A DNA stretch of 64,000 bases, taken from assembly GCA_028274465.1 (NCBI GenBank), contig CM051458.1:30826692-30890691 (forward strand), written 5' to 3'. Positions 46,901 through 58,087 of this stretch are shown here, one piece after another. Each line of letters begins with the position of its first letter. Position 1 is the first letter of the stretch. The notes beneath the pieces were generated by a model. It ran no database searches and was not told where the DNA came from. It worked only from the letters and a program-made list of their open reading frames with translations. The stretch is from Plantago ovata (lineage: Eukaryota > Streptophyta > Magnoliopsida > Lamiales > Plantaginaceae). The translations under genes and the position numbers were made by a program.

Positions 46901-48392
46901 TTCTGTTCGTATTTTTTTCTTTTACATTTGTTTGTATTATTTTCTACTCTTTGTTGTATTGTGCAATATTTTTTTATGTTATTTTTGTATGTGCAGAGTC
47001 CATGGGCAATGCTAGCTAAGGTATTTGATGATGAAGCACTAAAATTGTACAAGGAAATGGGTCATGAGAAGTTTGTTGCTGATTTTCAATCAACGTTGGC
47101 ATATGCCTTGAAGGTAGTCCCCGGGAGAAAATTAATTGACTTGAAGACTGTCAAGATGGTATGTTTGTTGTTTATATTCGTTATTATTTCTAAGATCATA
47201 ATAGTTCTTGCTACTCTTTTTTTTTTTTTTTACTTTTTTTGTTGTTTGTAGTTCTTTTTCCCATTGGTGTTTGAGGATCACTACACTTGATGTGTAGTCA
47301 ATATGGAGAAGAAGAAGATTCAGTATCTTGACAATAAGGAGACTTCGGAAGAGTGGGTCAACGCTTTCTTTGGCGCCTTGGTATGTTTTTTTTTTCTTTT
47401 TCCTATCTTTGTTTAGAATAATTCTCATGTTTTATGTAATACCACCTATGTTACTAAGAATATATGCCCTGTATTCTAATTACATCAGTGTACATAGCAC
47501 AAAGATTGAAAAACATAGCAGTTTCTAGTGTAAACATAGGCAATATGCTTGAAAAGATAGAGTAGTAAGAACATGGAATGTAAAACATAGGGTATATTAT
47601 ATAAAACATAGAGTATTATTTTTTGCGTTACATATATGATACAGATTGAGAATATGTCTGAACATATATACTGAGTTTCTTTTTTTTTTTTTTAGCGTGA
47701 TCATTTCAGCATCTTCCTTACGAAGAATAACTATCGCCCTGATGGTGAATCGGTCAAGGAGTTTGTGCTTGAGAAAATTGCATTTTCTTGGATCAAGACC
47801 GAAAAAGATACAAATGATTGTGGTGGGTATTTGATGAAACACATGCAGATGTTTTATGGGCAGATGTTTGATTGTAATTTTAAGGTAATTTTTATTCGTC
47901 TAAGATGTTTGTCAATATTTTCAGCCATAGGTATACCTATGTTCTAACTTAGCGTTTTGTTTGTGTTTTTAGCCTGCTGCAAGGCGCGTTTTTAGAGCTG
48001 AGATTGTTGCCTCACTTTGTTTCAGTGATTTAAACAAGTGTCGTTCAGCTTTGCGAAAAAAAGTGGACAAGTTTGTTAAGACGAAGGATTCCATTTTGTA
48101 TAGAGGTGTAAATCCACGACTGCTGAATTCTGAGTTGATGAAGGTTTATGATGCTGTTAGTAAAGAATTAGTGGAAAAAGAGGAGAAGATACGAAAGGAG
48201 AAGAGACTACAAAGGTTAGCTTTAGAGGCTGAAGAGGCAAAACATCTTGAGGCAACGATAGAACTGTCGAAAGTTGAGGCTGAAAAGATGGGAGAGAAAG
48301 TGGCTAATGAGGCCGAAGGTGATGACAGTTCAAATGACGATCATCTTCAAACAACAGATGAGTACTTCGTTCAATCGAGGGTAAAGAACTGA
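43942..48392 (+). pseudogene. Ulp1-like cysteine protease gene of the MULE
   Basis: The start at 43942 gives MDGVRGKRKLGDVEKEK and two VSPEKKTK repeats. Exon 2 runs from 44484 to about 45527 (KIFRLEDLGPGEEGKLNYIR, PRLLTPWLVNLLDSN), a domain typical of the N-terminal half of these transposon proteins. A long acidic linker (45.9-46.5 kb) follows. The C-terminal C48-type protease has His at 47279 (EDHYT), Asp at about 47325 (IQYLDN) and Cys at 47819 (NDCGGY). A lysine/glutamate-rich coiled coil ends the frame (48150-48392). Breaks: frameshifts near 45419 and 45865 and a TGA at 47288, where TGG (Trp) would be expected next to the catalytic His. Family members are thought to act as SUMO-type proteases; this one cannot be made whole. 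Introns are GT-AG. Confidence 0.78.
44140..44493 (+). repeat. Duplicated intron segment with two identical acceptor sites
   Basis: The intron 1 end is present twice in tandem (about 44140-44280 and 44340-44493), each with TGTCCATGTT-type 21-22-bp repeats and each ending GTGGCAG|AGAAGAAA. The second acceptor gives the conserved reading (EKKSRHNVGKIF). Use of the first would add about 71 hydrophobic residues without a stop. Confidence 0.75.
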
Positions 48393-48749
48393 TTCTAGAA
48401 TTGTGGAAATATCATTGGTTGTAGTTAGGTTTAACATTTTGGAATTGTGGAAATATTACTGATTCTGAAAATTGTTGTAGGAATTGTGGATATTTTTTAT
48501 GATTATGATGATTCTATGTTTCTGAAATTATTGTCTATGTTATCCCATATATATTCCATGTTTCTGGAATTATTCTTCTATGTTATCCCATATATGTTGC
48601 ATGCTTTTTAAAGTGTTATCTTATGTTCTTTCATATATATGTACCATGTTTCTGTACATATAGGCTATGTTATTTTTTTTTTCCATGTATAGAAGTGCTT
48701 TGTACTTCTACTTATTTCCATCTTTTAGAACATATTCCTATGAATTTTT

Positions 48750-49000
48750 GTATTATCATATCGGTCTAAACATAGAACAATATGATTTAGAACATGGCAT
48801 GTTCTACTGTGAACATAGGCAATATGTCTGAAAACATAGAGTATTAAGAACATTGAAGTTATTGTGTGGAACATAGTTAATACTTCTTAAAATATAGAAT
48901 ATACTTTTTCCATGTTTACATCATGATTGTTTTGTGAGAACAAAGCATATGAAATGATATAAAACATACACAAATTTTGCCAGAACATGGAAAACTTTTA
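48750..49000. repeat. Remote single copy of the 207-bp repeat between the two MULE genes
   Basis: From ATCATATCGGTCTAAACATAG to AATTTTGCCAGAACATGG this stretch follows the same order of motifs as the tandem array at 51923-52636 and its right flank (52625-52690), in the same orientation. It lies in the spacer after the Ulp1 gene. Confidence 0.7.
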
Positions 49001-49093
49001 ACAGCGTCAGAAATCAAGTTCCAAGTAAAAACTTGAAATCATTGTCACATGTCAATATGATATTCGACAAATAAAATAAACTCGATGCGATAA

Positions 49094-52000
49094 TCACAAC
49101 AAATATTTATCTGGAGGTGGTGCCACAAACTCGGTTGTTTTGGGTTTCTTCCCTTTCCTTTCAAATTTGTTCTTGAATCTTTCTTTCTTCCTCCCCTTCG
49201 TGGTTGCAATCTGTGGGTCTAGAACAATAGGTGGTTCTGTAGTAGTTGATGCAACACTAGTCGATGCAGTTTTAGTGTTGGGGCTGTCGGGTGCTTGTTC
49301 TTGTGGTCTTTCCGGGAACTTTGTTGTATGTATAATACTTAGTATGGCCTTCATGTCGCGTTTTTATCCATCTTCCAAAATCTTCCTTGCTTCCTAGTTC
49401 CCTTCTGATTTCAAGGTCATTTCTATGTACCTCCTGTTCATTTTTTGTCTCCAAGCAATACATTCCTGCCGCATTTTTAAGAAAATGGACATATTTTTTA
49501 AAAACATAGACAATATTTCCAGAAACATGGACTAATGCAGAAAATAGAGTTTTACCTCTGCATTAACATTTGTGCTTTTTGTACAGACTACTCGGTCCCA
49601 GACTTTCTCTTTCAATGTTTTTGTCCAACGTTGGAGGATGTACTCATCAGGAATCCGTTTACTATCATGCCTATCTAAGATACGGAGGCAGTGCTTGCAA
49701 AGCCATCCAACCTCTTCAAAGTGCCTACATCCACAACTGATTTCAATGCGGCATGTTGGGTGCTTTATGAACATTACAGTTGCAACATCGTCTAAATCAT
49801 CTTCTTTAATTACATCATACAACTTTTTGTCACCCAAGTCCATAGATAACGTAGCATTTGTTTCAAATGATCTACTGAACTCCTTTTGAAAGTACTTGAA
49901 AATTTTTAGTGTATACACCTGAAGATATAAATTAAGAACATCAATTAAATATATACTACCCATGTTTATGTAAAAACTACCCATGTTTCTGGAAATACTA
50001 CCCATGTTTCTAAAAATATTATTACCCATGTTGGAGTATATTGAAAATTATTTACCTCTGCAGCATGTTTTTGACTAAGCCGGAACGCACATATATTTTG
50101 GTGACTGATAGGAGTTCTTGAATTCTTTGAGCGATTTGTTTGTTCGCCAACGGGTGATCATGGCATCAAATAATCTGAAGAATTTCGTCAGAGATGTGTT
50201 TTTGTTGGACTTGAATGAAATTGAGTTGTTTGTACTCTAACTTCATTGTGAAGATAGGATGCCGGCTGAGAAGAATGTCTTGCTTAGTGCAGGGGACCAC
50301 TTTTCCTTGAATTTGTACAATCTTTTGAACCATTTCTCATCCTGAAGATCATAGATATCGACCATTCCAGCCCAATATTCTTCAAATTCTTCCTCATTGG
50401 AGAATCCATATAAGCACAAAGTGAAAGCATCATTGAAAGTGCTATCATGCCTTAGCCTTGCAACATTACTTATGACATTTTGGTAGAGATGCCACAAACA
50501 CAGTATGTGTCTTGTTTCATCACCAAACACCTGCGTAGTTGAGAAGATGACATATATTTCTTAGAACATGGGCAGTATTACTGTGAACATGGAGATTTAG
50601 AACATGTAATATATACTAACTACAACATGGTCGATCTTACTTAGAACATTGGAAATATTACAGACAACATAAATACCTGCAGAATAGCTTTGGATATAGC
50701 TTTATCTTGATCAGTGAATATTGTAACTGGCTTCTTATTCCCCATTGACTTCAAGAACTCTTCCATAAGCCAGATAAATGATTCGGCACTCTCATTTGCA
50801 ATGAAAGCGCATGCGAACATAACATTGTTCCAATGGTTATTTACGCCCACAAAAGGTGCACAAATTAAGCCATATTTGTTTGTTCTGAAGGTAGTGTCGA
50901 ATATCATTACATCGCCATAAAGTTCATAATCATCCTTCAGAGATCAATTTTTAATGGATTAGGCAAAGATTATATGAATAGCACGGCGTATCAAGTAGTT
51001 TTCAAGTGAATATTGAATAAAACATAGAAAATATTACTTGGAACATAGATAATATTGCATAAAACATATAGATTACCTGCATCATAGAGTCTCTCCAGTA
51101 TAGGCCGCATAATCTGCCTTTTTCATCCAACTTTTGGGTGTAATAAAATTGGGGATCCTCTTCTTGTCTTTGCTTTAGCATATCCAGCACATTCTGAGCA
51201 TCTGCACCACCCATTTTCTTTGTTCTATATCGTGTTATGTAGTTGATATGGTCTCGTTTGATGTTTCCAACGTTCTCTTGTCCACCAGCGACCTCTACCA
51301 TATAGTTGAATGCATCTGTAGGTCTCAGCATAGCTCTTTCCACTATCTCCAACATCTCTGCCTTCTCATCTGTAAGTCAATATACATATGGATTAAGAAC
51401 ATGACATATTAAGAACAGAACATAGGCATTGTATTAAAAACATTGAAAGTTCTTTTTTGACCTGAAATTTTCCGTTCAGATTTGTGGTAGTGGCTCCATT
51501 GGGGTCTTGTCAGCTTATGGGTGTGATCAGTTATATGTGTGTCAACTACATACTTACTGATGTCATACAAGTACTTGATCCTCATTTGTGTTTTGCAATC
51601 TTTCTTCATAATAGTATTTTGCCTTCGCCTTTTTTTTTTTTTATCTTTTCACCTTCTTCATTCACTGCAGGGGATGGTGTGAGCATTGGGCTTTTTTCAA
51701 TTTTTGGGAGTCCAGCACAACTACACAGAAAGTACTTTTGTCGAATTTCGCCATCTTTTCCACGACGAGATGTCGCCTTCTTGAAAGAGAACCCTACGCT
51801 TTTTGCATGTCTTTTGTATAGGTCATGTAACTCATCAAAAGTTCCTGTGATGCATTTCAAACTTCCACGAACGTCAAAATCGTCACTAAGATGACTTGCA
51901 TCTGTATGTTGGTGAGAGTTTAGAACATGGCATGTTCTACTGTGAACATAGGCAATATGGCTGAAAACATAGAGCACTAAGAACATGGGAGGTATTGCAT

Positions 52001-52845
52001 GGAACATAGCTAATACTTATTAAAACATAGAATATACTTTTGCAGGTTATTTCATCATGAATTTTTATATTATCATATTGGTCTAAAACAGAGCATGGCA
52101 TACACATTGAGAACATGGCATACAGATTTAGAACATGGCATGTTCTACTGTGAACATAGGCAATATGGCTGGAAACATAGAGCACTAAGAACATGGGAGG
52201 TATTGCGTGGAACATAGCTTATACTTATTAAAACACAGAATATACTTTTGCAGGTTATTTCATCATGAATTTTGTATTATCATATTGGTCTAAAACAGAG
52301 CATGGCATACACATTGAGAACATGGCATACAGATTTAGAACATGGCATGTTCTACTGTGAACATAGGCAATAAGGCTGAAAACATAGAGCACTAAGAACA
52401 TGGGAGGTATTGCATGGAACATAGCTAATACTTATTAAAACATAGAATATAATTTTCCAGGTTATTTCATCATGAATTTTTGTATTATCATATTGGTCTA
52501 AAACAGAGCATGGCATACACATCGAGAACATGGCATACAGATTCAAAACATTGCATGTTCTACTGTGAACATAGGCAATATGGTTGAAAACATAGAGCAC
52601 TAAGAAGATGGAAGGTATTGCGTGGAACAGAGCATATGCATGATATAAAACATAGATAAATTTTGCCAGAACATGGAAAACGTTCAACAACAACATAAAT
52701 CAACCTATATACCTGTTTTTGAGGTCGTTGTGGTTGCAACAATGGTGGTAACATGAATTGAAGCATTAGGAACATGTTCATCATCCCAAACAACAGGTTC
52801 ACTATCCCCAGCAACACGTTCTTCATTTGATGCACAATCAAACAT
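49094..52845 (-). pseudogene. Mutator-like (FAR1/mudrA-type) transposase
   Basis: Exons: 52713-52845, 51462-51901, 51077-51369, 50677-50934, 50056-50530, 49556-49918 and about 49094-49465; all junctions are GT-AG. In order: acidic N-terminus (MFDCASNEERVAGD), FAR1-type DNA-binding domain (GTFDELHDLYKRHAKSVGFS to RPQWSHYHKSERKIS), a linker (LRPTDAFNYMVEVAGGQENV), the MULE DDE core (MIFDTTFRTN with the first D, IFTDQDKAI with the second, then VFGDETRHILCLWHL and FEEYW), a SWIM zinc finger (ISCGCRHFEEVGWLCKHCLR) and the conserved tail (TTKGRKKERFKNKFERKGKK). Breaks: a 13-base A run (51630-51642) that puts the FAR1 domain out of frame, TGA and TAG after SAGILSSQ (about 50240), and a TAG in the last exon (about 49400). 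The protein would bind the element ends and move it. Confidence 0.85.
51923..52636. repeat. Tandem array of a 207-bp unit in transposase intron 1
   Basis: Units start at 51923, 52131, 52338 and about 52545 (spacings 208, 207, 207), the last one partial. Each unit begins GAACATGGCATGTTC, an odd palindrome, followed by AACATRG motifs spaced 21, 21, 16, 21 and 21 bp. The unit itself is therefore a higher-order repeat of the 21-bp intron repeat. Confidence 0.9.
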
Positions 52846-53292
52846 CTAACAACAAATACAACAAATCAGGTATAAATTTAACATAATTGAATTCTATATA
52901 CGCCGATCTATCAGTTTTAAGCAGCTTGCAACCACAAGCAATGAGAACGATAAGCGTATGGGATGAATATGTACGTATGAGCTTTTTTAACAATGAGAAC
53001 GATGAAGATGACCTGTACAGAAGCTACGTAGTTGATTGGTGGTGATTCGGCGGCGGAACGGCCTGATTGGTGGTGAATCGGCGACGGAACGGCGCTTGGC
53101 GGTGCTTTCTCTCTCTAGGACTCTGTTTTCTCTCTCTACAGAAGAATCGCGATGATGATCAATGAGCCGTGTTGTTTCTGTGTTAATATATGGTATATAG
53201 GATCCATATTTTATAACCCGTTTTTTGACCCGATTTCTGGCTTTTTAGTTGGGTTGTGGTTGTTTTAGAAGGTAGTAGTTGTGTTGGGGTTG

Positions 53293-53343
53293 ATTTATAA
53301 TTATGATAAATTGGTCTCTTTTTAAGCATGGTCTCTCATGAGA
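53293..53343 (-). repeat. Candidate right terminal inverted repeat of the MULE
   Basis: The partner of 43503-43550. It lies about 450 bp upstream of the transposase start, in line with the usual position of MULE ends. Confidence 0.5.
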
Positions 53344-53452
53344 CTCACTCATTTTAGCTATAGAAAAGTAAGAAATTAAGACAGGGACAAGTAAATGAAC
53401 TCTAGCTTATAGCTATGATCCATTTAACTCTAAAAATACAATGAACAAACCT

Positions 53453-53662
53453 TTAATCATTAGACCCTTTGGATTCAAGCATCAACTGTGATCCAAAGTA
53501 AATGGCGTGTGGGTCTTGAATCTCTACTAGTTCCCTTGGCGATGATCTACGATCACAATCATGCATCCAACTCAGCAGAGTCACAGCTTCATCATATTTA
53601 CCTTTAATCTCACCAAGACCTTCTGGGCTTAATGGCAACAAACAGGAACGAAATTCACCTTG
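53453..53662 (-). pseudogene. Orphan last exon of an unidentified gene
   Basis: After an AG acceptor (CTACAAG) the frame reads GEFRSCLLPLSPEGLGEIKG, EAVTLLSWMHDCDRRSSPRE and IQDPHAIYFGSQLMLESKGS, then stop at 53453. The residue mix is that of a conserved globular host protein, but I cannot name it. Upstream exons are not visible in the window; to the right lie a LINE fragment, a gag-only LTR element and a copia element. It is either a captured fragment or the last exon of a gene split by insertions that continues off the window. Confidence 0.45.
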
Positions 53663-53865
53663 TAGATGAATAAAGATACCTAAGTGTGTATAATCCAGCT
53701 AGGTGAGATTTTCGAAAACTATATCATGCAACCTGTACATAGACCTTCCAAAACTACATAGAAATCAGAGTAAATGTCCAAATATACACAACAAAAAGCG
53801 CCCCAAACAGCAGCAAAACACCCAAAAACACAGCAACAGTATGCAAAAACACACAAAACAAGAGA

Positions 53866-54242
53866 CTAACTAAGAGCTAAATATTTAGCTAAATTTGAAA
53901 GTACCATCCTAGTAATGGGATTGTCATACTTACAGTGCGTTTGCAGCCTGCTAATGAAATGGTGAGCAATCTGAGAAAAACCTGAGGTATATATATTAAC
54001 AAGAATGCCATCAAATACAACCTTATTACGAAGTTTCCAAACTGCAACAACGGTGCAGTAGAAAAGAGCTCCATTGATTTGAAAATTACAACCCTTTTTC
54101 CCAATGGACTGTGCAAAAATATCTACATACCCTGCAAAAGCTCTGTGAGCAATATAAATATTCACACAAGAAAACAAAGAATAAAGAATCTAATTCATAA
54201 TAGGACATGAACAGAGGACATGATCCAAGGTTTCTGGGCAGC
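53866..54242 (-). pseudogene. LINE ORF2 3' fragment, part 1 (zinc-binding RT C-terminus)
   Basis: Minus-strand frame with the end of a plant LINE protein: PETLDHVLCSCPIMN (the C..H..C zf-RVT pattern), one TAG near 54195, then AHRAFAGYVDIFAQSIGKKG and FYCTVVAVWKLRNKVVFDG, the usual ending of these proteins. The upstream half is at 59710-59870, on the other side of the LTR element inserted at 54248. Confidence 0.65.
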
Positions 54243-54247
54243 GGCGG

Positions 54248-55389
54248 TGATGAACGAGATTGTCAGACTCAATTAATCAAATAAATTTGTTTTAGCCAAA
54301 GGCAACTCACAACTACCACGAAAACCTAGGCACGTAGTGTAGAAGTAAAATAACCTCGAGTGTCGATCTCTAAGGACTATAACGAGCTTTATCTAATTTA
54401 ACTTAAACTATAAATCAGGAATCAAGCAAAGCACAGATTTTTCTTATCAATATGATGGAAGTTAGTGATAGTATGATCATTCAAAGCAACGGGTAATAAT
54501 CATGCATGAAGTACTTGAAGTTTGTATAGAAATCTATGATCATGAATTGTCCTATGTGTTCCTTTCAATTCAACACTACGAAGATAGATGGCTTAGATAG
54601 ATCAAAGAAATAAAACAATAAATCAAGTCTTAAACGCGCGAAGCCACTCATGCATAATTAAGAACCCTAGCTAAGAAATCACATACTATCACCGACGATA
54701 GATTTAGCTACTCATAGATAAATTGCAATCAACAAGAATCAAAGCAAGACTGAATGAAAACATGTTGAATGAAATATATAAAAGTAGAAAAATCGTGAGA
54801 TACAAGTTACCAACGAAGGTTGTCAATCTCCAATGAATTGCTAAATCACAAGCAAGAATCGAGAATCAAAGATATCCAATCTCTATGCTTAAGCTTCCAA
54901 ATCAATAAGAAAAAGAGTCTTCTATGCTAATAATTCCCAAAACAGGCTCTGGAGAATTTGTCTCTCAAAATAAGGTGAAAATGTATGAAAAACGTAGAAA
55001 ATAGGCAAAACTATATATAGAGTGCGGAACCTCCCGGGCGAACCGCCCCCGGTGCCAGGCGAACCGCCTGGCACCAGGCGAATCACCCGGCATCCCGGGC
55101 GAACCGCCTGGGACCGGCAGAGTCGGTGGACAGCGAGTTTCCTAGGACTCAAATCTCATCCGGAACCTTCTGATACACCACGAATGTCCTCGAAACACCA
55201 AAACTTCGTCCTCTTCATCAATATTGCCCATAAAAATACGTTTTTTTACCTAAAACCTGAAAAATGCAAAGAAAAGGGAAACGTGACACTATTCTAATAA
55301 AATGCACTAAAATATAAGCTAAATTAACCTAGAGGATAGCTAAATTGGTGAAAAAGACTCGAATGAAAGTGTAAAATACACGTTCATCA
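54248..55389 (-). repeat. 3' LTR of the gag-only element
   Basis: Begins TGATGAACGAG and ends ACGTTCATCA; 1142 bp. The GC-rich module with GGGCGAACCGCC, GGCGAACCGCCTGG and related palindromes is at about 55029-55122. Confidence 0.88.
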
Positions 55390-57298
55390 AACTCCCCAGA
55401 CCGAACCTTTGCTTGTCCTCAAGCAACTAAGCTAGACTCTAATGCAAAAAACCAATGCAACACACAAAATGGAGTCTCATGCCAAATGAAATGAACTAAT
55501 CTATTGAGTCTATCAAAACTTATGAACAATGACCATACAAATCATAACATGGATATTGGTTGAAGAATGCCTCGATTGACTCATATACATTCACATATGC
55601 ACTATGTTAAACAAGATAATCTCTCGTAACATTCTCTACCTGGACCTAGTCTGTGACGACGTAATGAAACATGTTAAAATACGAATGGTTGTCCCGTGCC
55701 TATGAAACTGAGGACTTACTACTGTTCACCAAGTTAAGACTTTCCCTCAAGGAGGTCGAACCAATACTGGCTCTCATCAAACGAAGGAGGGTTCCCTAAA
55801 AGTTCACACTCCCCTATTCTACCCATCTCTCAAGCAAAGTCATAAACTAATCACCACTTCCTGAATGGCAGGACGAGGGTGGTCTAGAACAGATGACACG
55901 AAACAAACAAAAGACAAAAATTACAACTCGATTACGAACATCACAACAACTAAAAAACGAGACAAACACTTTGCTAAACTGTTTTTTGGCTTTCTTTGGA
56001 CCCTTCTTTTGCTTTTTGTTTTGGGTCTTTTCCTTTTTCTTTTTTTTCTTTTCCATATTTTTTTCTTTTTCCTTTTTTTTCTTTCTTTTTTTCCTCTCTT
56101 TTTTTTTTGTATATAGCCAGCAGTAGCACAACGAAAAAGAAATTACAATGACTCACAAACGACCTCCCCAAACCTATTCGAAAGAATAGGTTGGAGCACA
56201 AACTTTACGAAAAAGGAAGAAAAAACAAACTCTCAACACTCAAAATCGAAAAACAAGTCATAATAACGGTATAACCCCCTCCCCAAACCTATTCGTTAGA
56301 ATAGGTTTCAAACAAAGGATCACACACATCTCACACTACCTCCTTCCTAGGCATTTAGCAATCTCAAAGCAAGGTGAAGACTTGTTGCCTCTTAGGTACA
56401 TAATTACACGGGAAAACAACCACAAGACTCTAACATGCATCATCTTATTATAAAGGCCTTCGTGAACCGCAGTAGAGAAAACACCACTAAGTGATGTCGA
56501 GACTACCAAGCCTAACTAAGTGCATATATATATGTGACAAGCCAAGCGAGAAAAACCTCAAACAAATTCATAGAGATGAAACGCATGGTCAAAGGTCATA
56601 ACTAGTTAATCTACCCAATAAAAAAGTTCAAAAAAAATTTGGCAATAAACTCCACATAAAAACATGCAAAACTATACTAGGAAGAATGTAGTGTGTGCAA
56701 CTCAATACTACGAAAGCGGCAAACGTGCAGATGTAAACAAAGGGCTTCACGAGTTTATCATAAGCAAAACAAGTATAGAGATAGCCAGCGATAACCCACC
56801 CCCCCAAACCTGAACATCGTCGCTCGTCCCGAACGTCGAAACTGGATTTAAGGTGAGATCTAACTTGTACCTGTAACCTATAGGACTCAAGGAAACTCGT
56901 GAGAAATCAAAACGGGCGATAAAAGAAGTAAAAAGATCAATAATTTAGCATAATAGGAGAAAATTGGGTTTCGAACAAAAATCCGGACCTCCGGGTTTCT
57001 GGACACCCGGGGCGAACCGCCCCAGGTGGGGGGCGATTCACCTGGGGTGTCCAGAACGTCCCAGGCAGCCTGGACATGCCAGGCGAATCGCCCCACGTGG
57101 GGGTGGTTCGCCTGGCATCTCCAGACTCCTGGAGACGCCTTTTTCCTTCCAAAACGCAAAATTATCATCTTAAAATCTATTTTATCACCAAAAACATACG
57201 ATCACATAAAATAAAACACAATGATATGCTCAAAATAAATATGCATGCAATGCAAGAAAGCGATAAAACTAAACTACATGCAACCATTATCACTAATG
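55390..57298 (-). other. Long 3' non-coding region of the gag-only element
   Basis: Contains a TTGCTTG-TCCT-CAAGCAA hairpin (55409-55426), a long purine run on the sense strand (55982-56113), paired CCTATTC/GAATAGG hairpins (56171-56192 and 56286-56307) next to GGTTTGGGGAGG motifs, a further polypurine-like motif (about 56798-56812), and the internal GC-rich palindromic module (56985-57150, GGGGCGAACCGCCCC and related). No coding sequence was found. Confidence 0.7.
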
Positions 57299-58087
57299 TT
57301 ATCCATTATCAAATGGAAAAGAATCTTGTGCATCCATTCCATTACTCCTCGCATCTTGGGAACCATCCTTGGCTCCTCTCCGTATCTGCTCAAGCAAGTC
57401 CATGATTCTCTGAAAACTAAAATTAACAAAACCAATAAAATCTAAATCTAAAAAATAACCAAGGGAATCAGATGGAAAATAAAAAGAGAAAAGAGGATCA
57501 AAACTCCTTTGGAACTCATAGGTGGGTGCATGGACCAGAACGTAGGAGTCAAGATCAAGAGTATCTGCGGCAATTGATTCAAAGACACCAAAATTTTCAG
57601 AGATTGGCTCCTCGACCTCAACACAACTTACGCCATCACTTTCTGACTCAAGTGAAGCAATGGATTCAGTCATCACCTCCTCCACGACTTCCTCTTGACC
57701 AATAACCTCGACATCCGCAAGTAAGGACGTGGAATCCAAGCTAAGCACTGAAGAGACTTCATCAATGGATTCTTCTCCACATTCCTCTTCATCATCAATG
57801 TCGATTTCTGGTGGCTGACTACTGAAGCGAGACGTCCATGCCCTTGACCCGGGAGGTGAGTCCCTATCCCAATGTTCCAGAAACTTGCTGGTTACTTCAC
57901 CCCAAGTGCGCAACGATTTTTCTGGCGGGATTCTGAGCCATCCTCGAGCGTACCCTTTCAAGGCTCCCATAAATCCTCTCATACAAAGTTGCTCATGTGA
58001 TAAAATAACCCCCTCCACATTTTCACGAGGTATCCTCAACACACCTTCCTCGTACGTGTCTAAGAACCCTCTTGGATCATCACCCAT
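57299..58087 (-). CDS. Gag of the non-autonomous element
   Basis: A 262-codon frame. The N-terminal half has the plant Ty3/Athila gag core (DDPRGFLDTYEEGVLRIPRE, EQLCMRGFMGALKGYARGWL, W at LRTWGEVTSKFLEHW). The C-terminal half is acidic and low in complexity (DIDDEEECGEESIDEVSS). It probably forms or enters virus-like particles built with a helper's enzymes. More gag-like residues (MSQRVPLPRYVMPRGP) lie just upstream, and the gene has about one break. No zinc knuckle is visible. Confidence 0.7.
   Translation of the reverse strand: MGDDPRGFLDTYEEGVLRIPRENVEGVILSHEQLCMRGFMGALKGYARGWLRIPPEKSLRTWGEVTSKFLEHWDRDSPPGSRAWTSRFSSQPPEIDIDDEEECGEESIDEVSSVLSLDSTSLLADVEVIGQEEVVEEVMTESIASLESESDGVSCVEVEEPISENFGVFESIAADTLDLDSYVLVHAPTYEFQRSFDPLFSFYFPSDSLGYFLDLDFIGFVNFSFQRIMDLLEQIRRGAKDGSQDARSNGMDAQDSFPFDNG

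Larger units (their letters stand above)
43503..53343. mobile_element. Mutator-like element with a Ulp1 gene (KI/Kaonashi-like MULE), decayed
   Basis: Two convergent genes, a Ulp1-type protease gene (plus, 43942-48392) and a FAR1/mudrA-type transposase gene (minus, 49094-52845), lie between candidate terminal inverted repeats. The left end TCTCATAAGAGACCGT (43503) pairs with the right end ACCATGAGAGACC-like sequence (reverse complement of 53293-53343), about 50 bp with gaps. CTCATAAGA and CTCATGAGA at the two edges could be a 9-bp target duplication with one mismatch, but this motif is itself palindromic, so the edges are uncertain. Plant MULEs carrying Ulp1 domains are known as KI or Kaonashi elements. 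Both genes carry stops and frameshifts, so the copy is non-autonomous now. Confidence 0.75.

Noticed and set aside
51923-52636. Regular repeats that might suggest a CRISPR array or a centromeric satellite
   Set aside because: The unit is 207 bp, made of 21-bp steps without unique spacers, confined to introns and spacer of one transposon in a plant genome.
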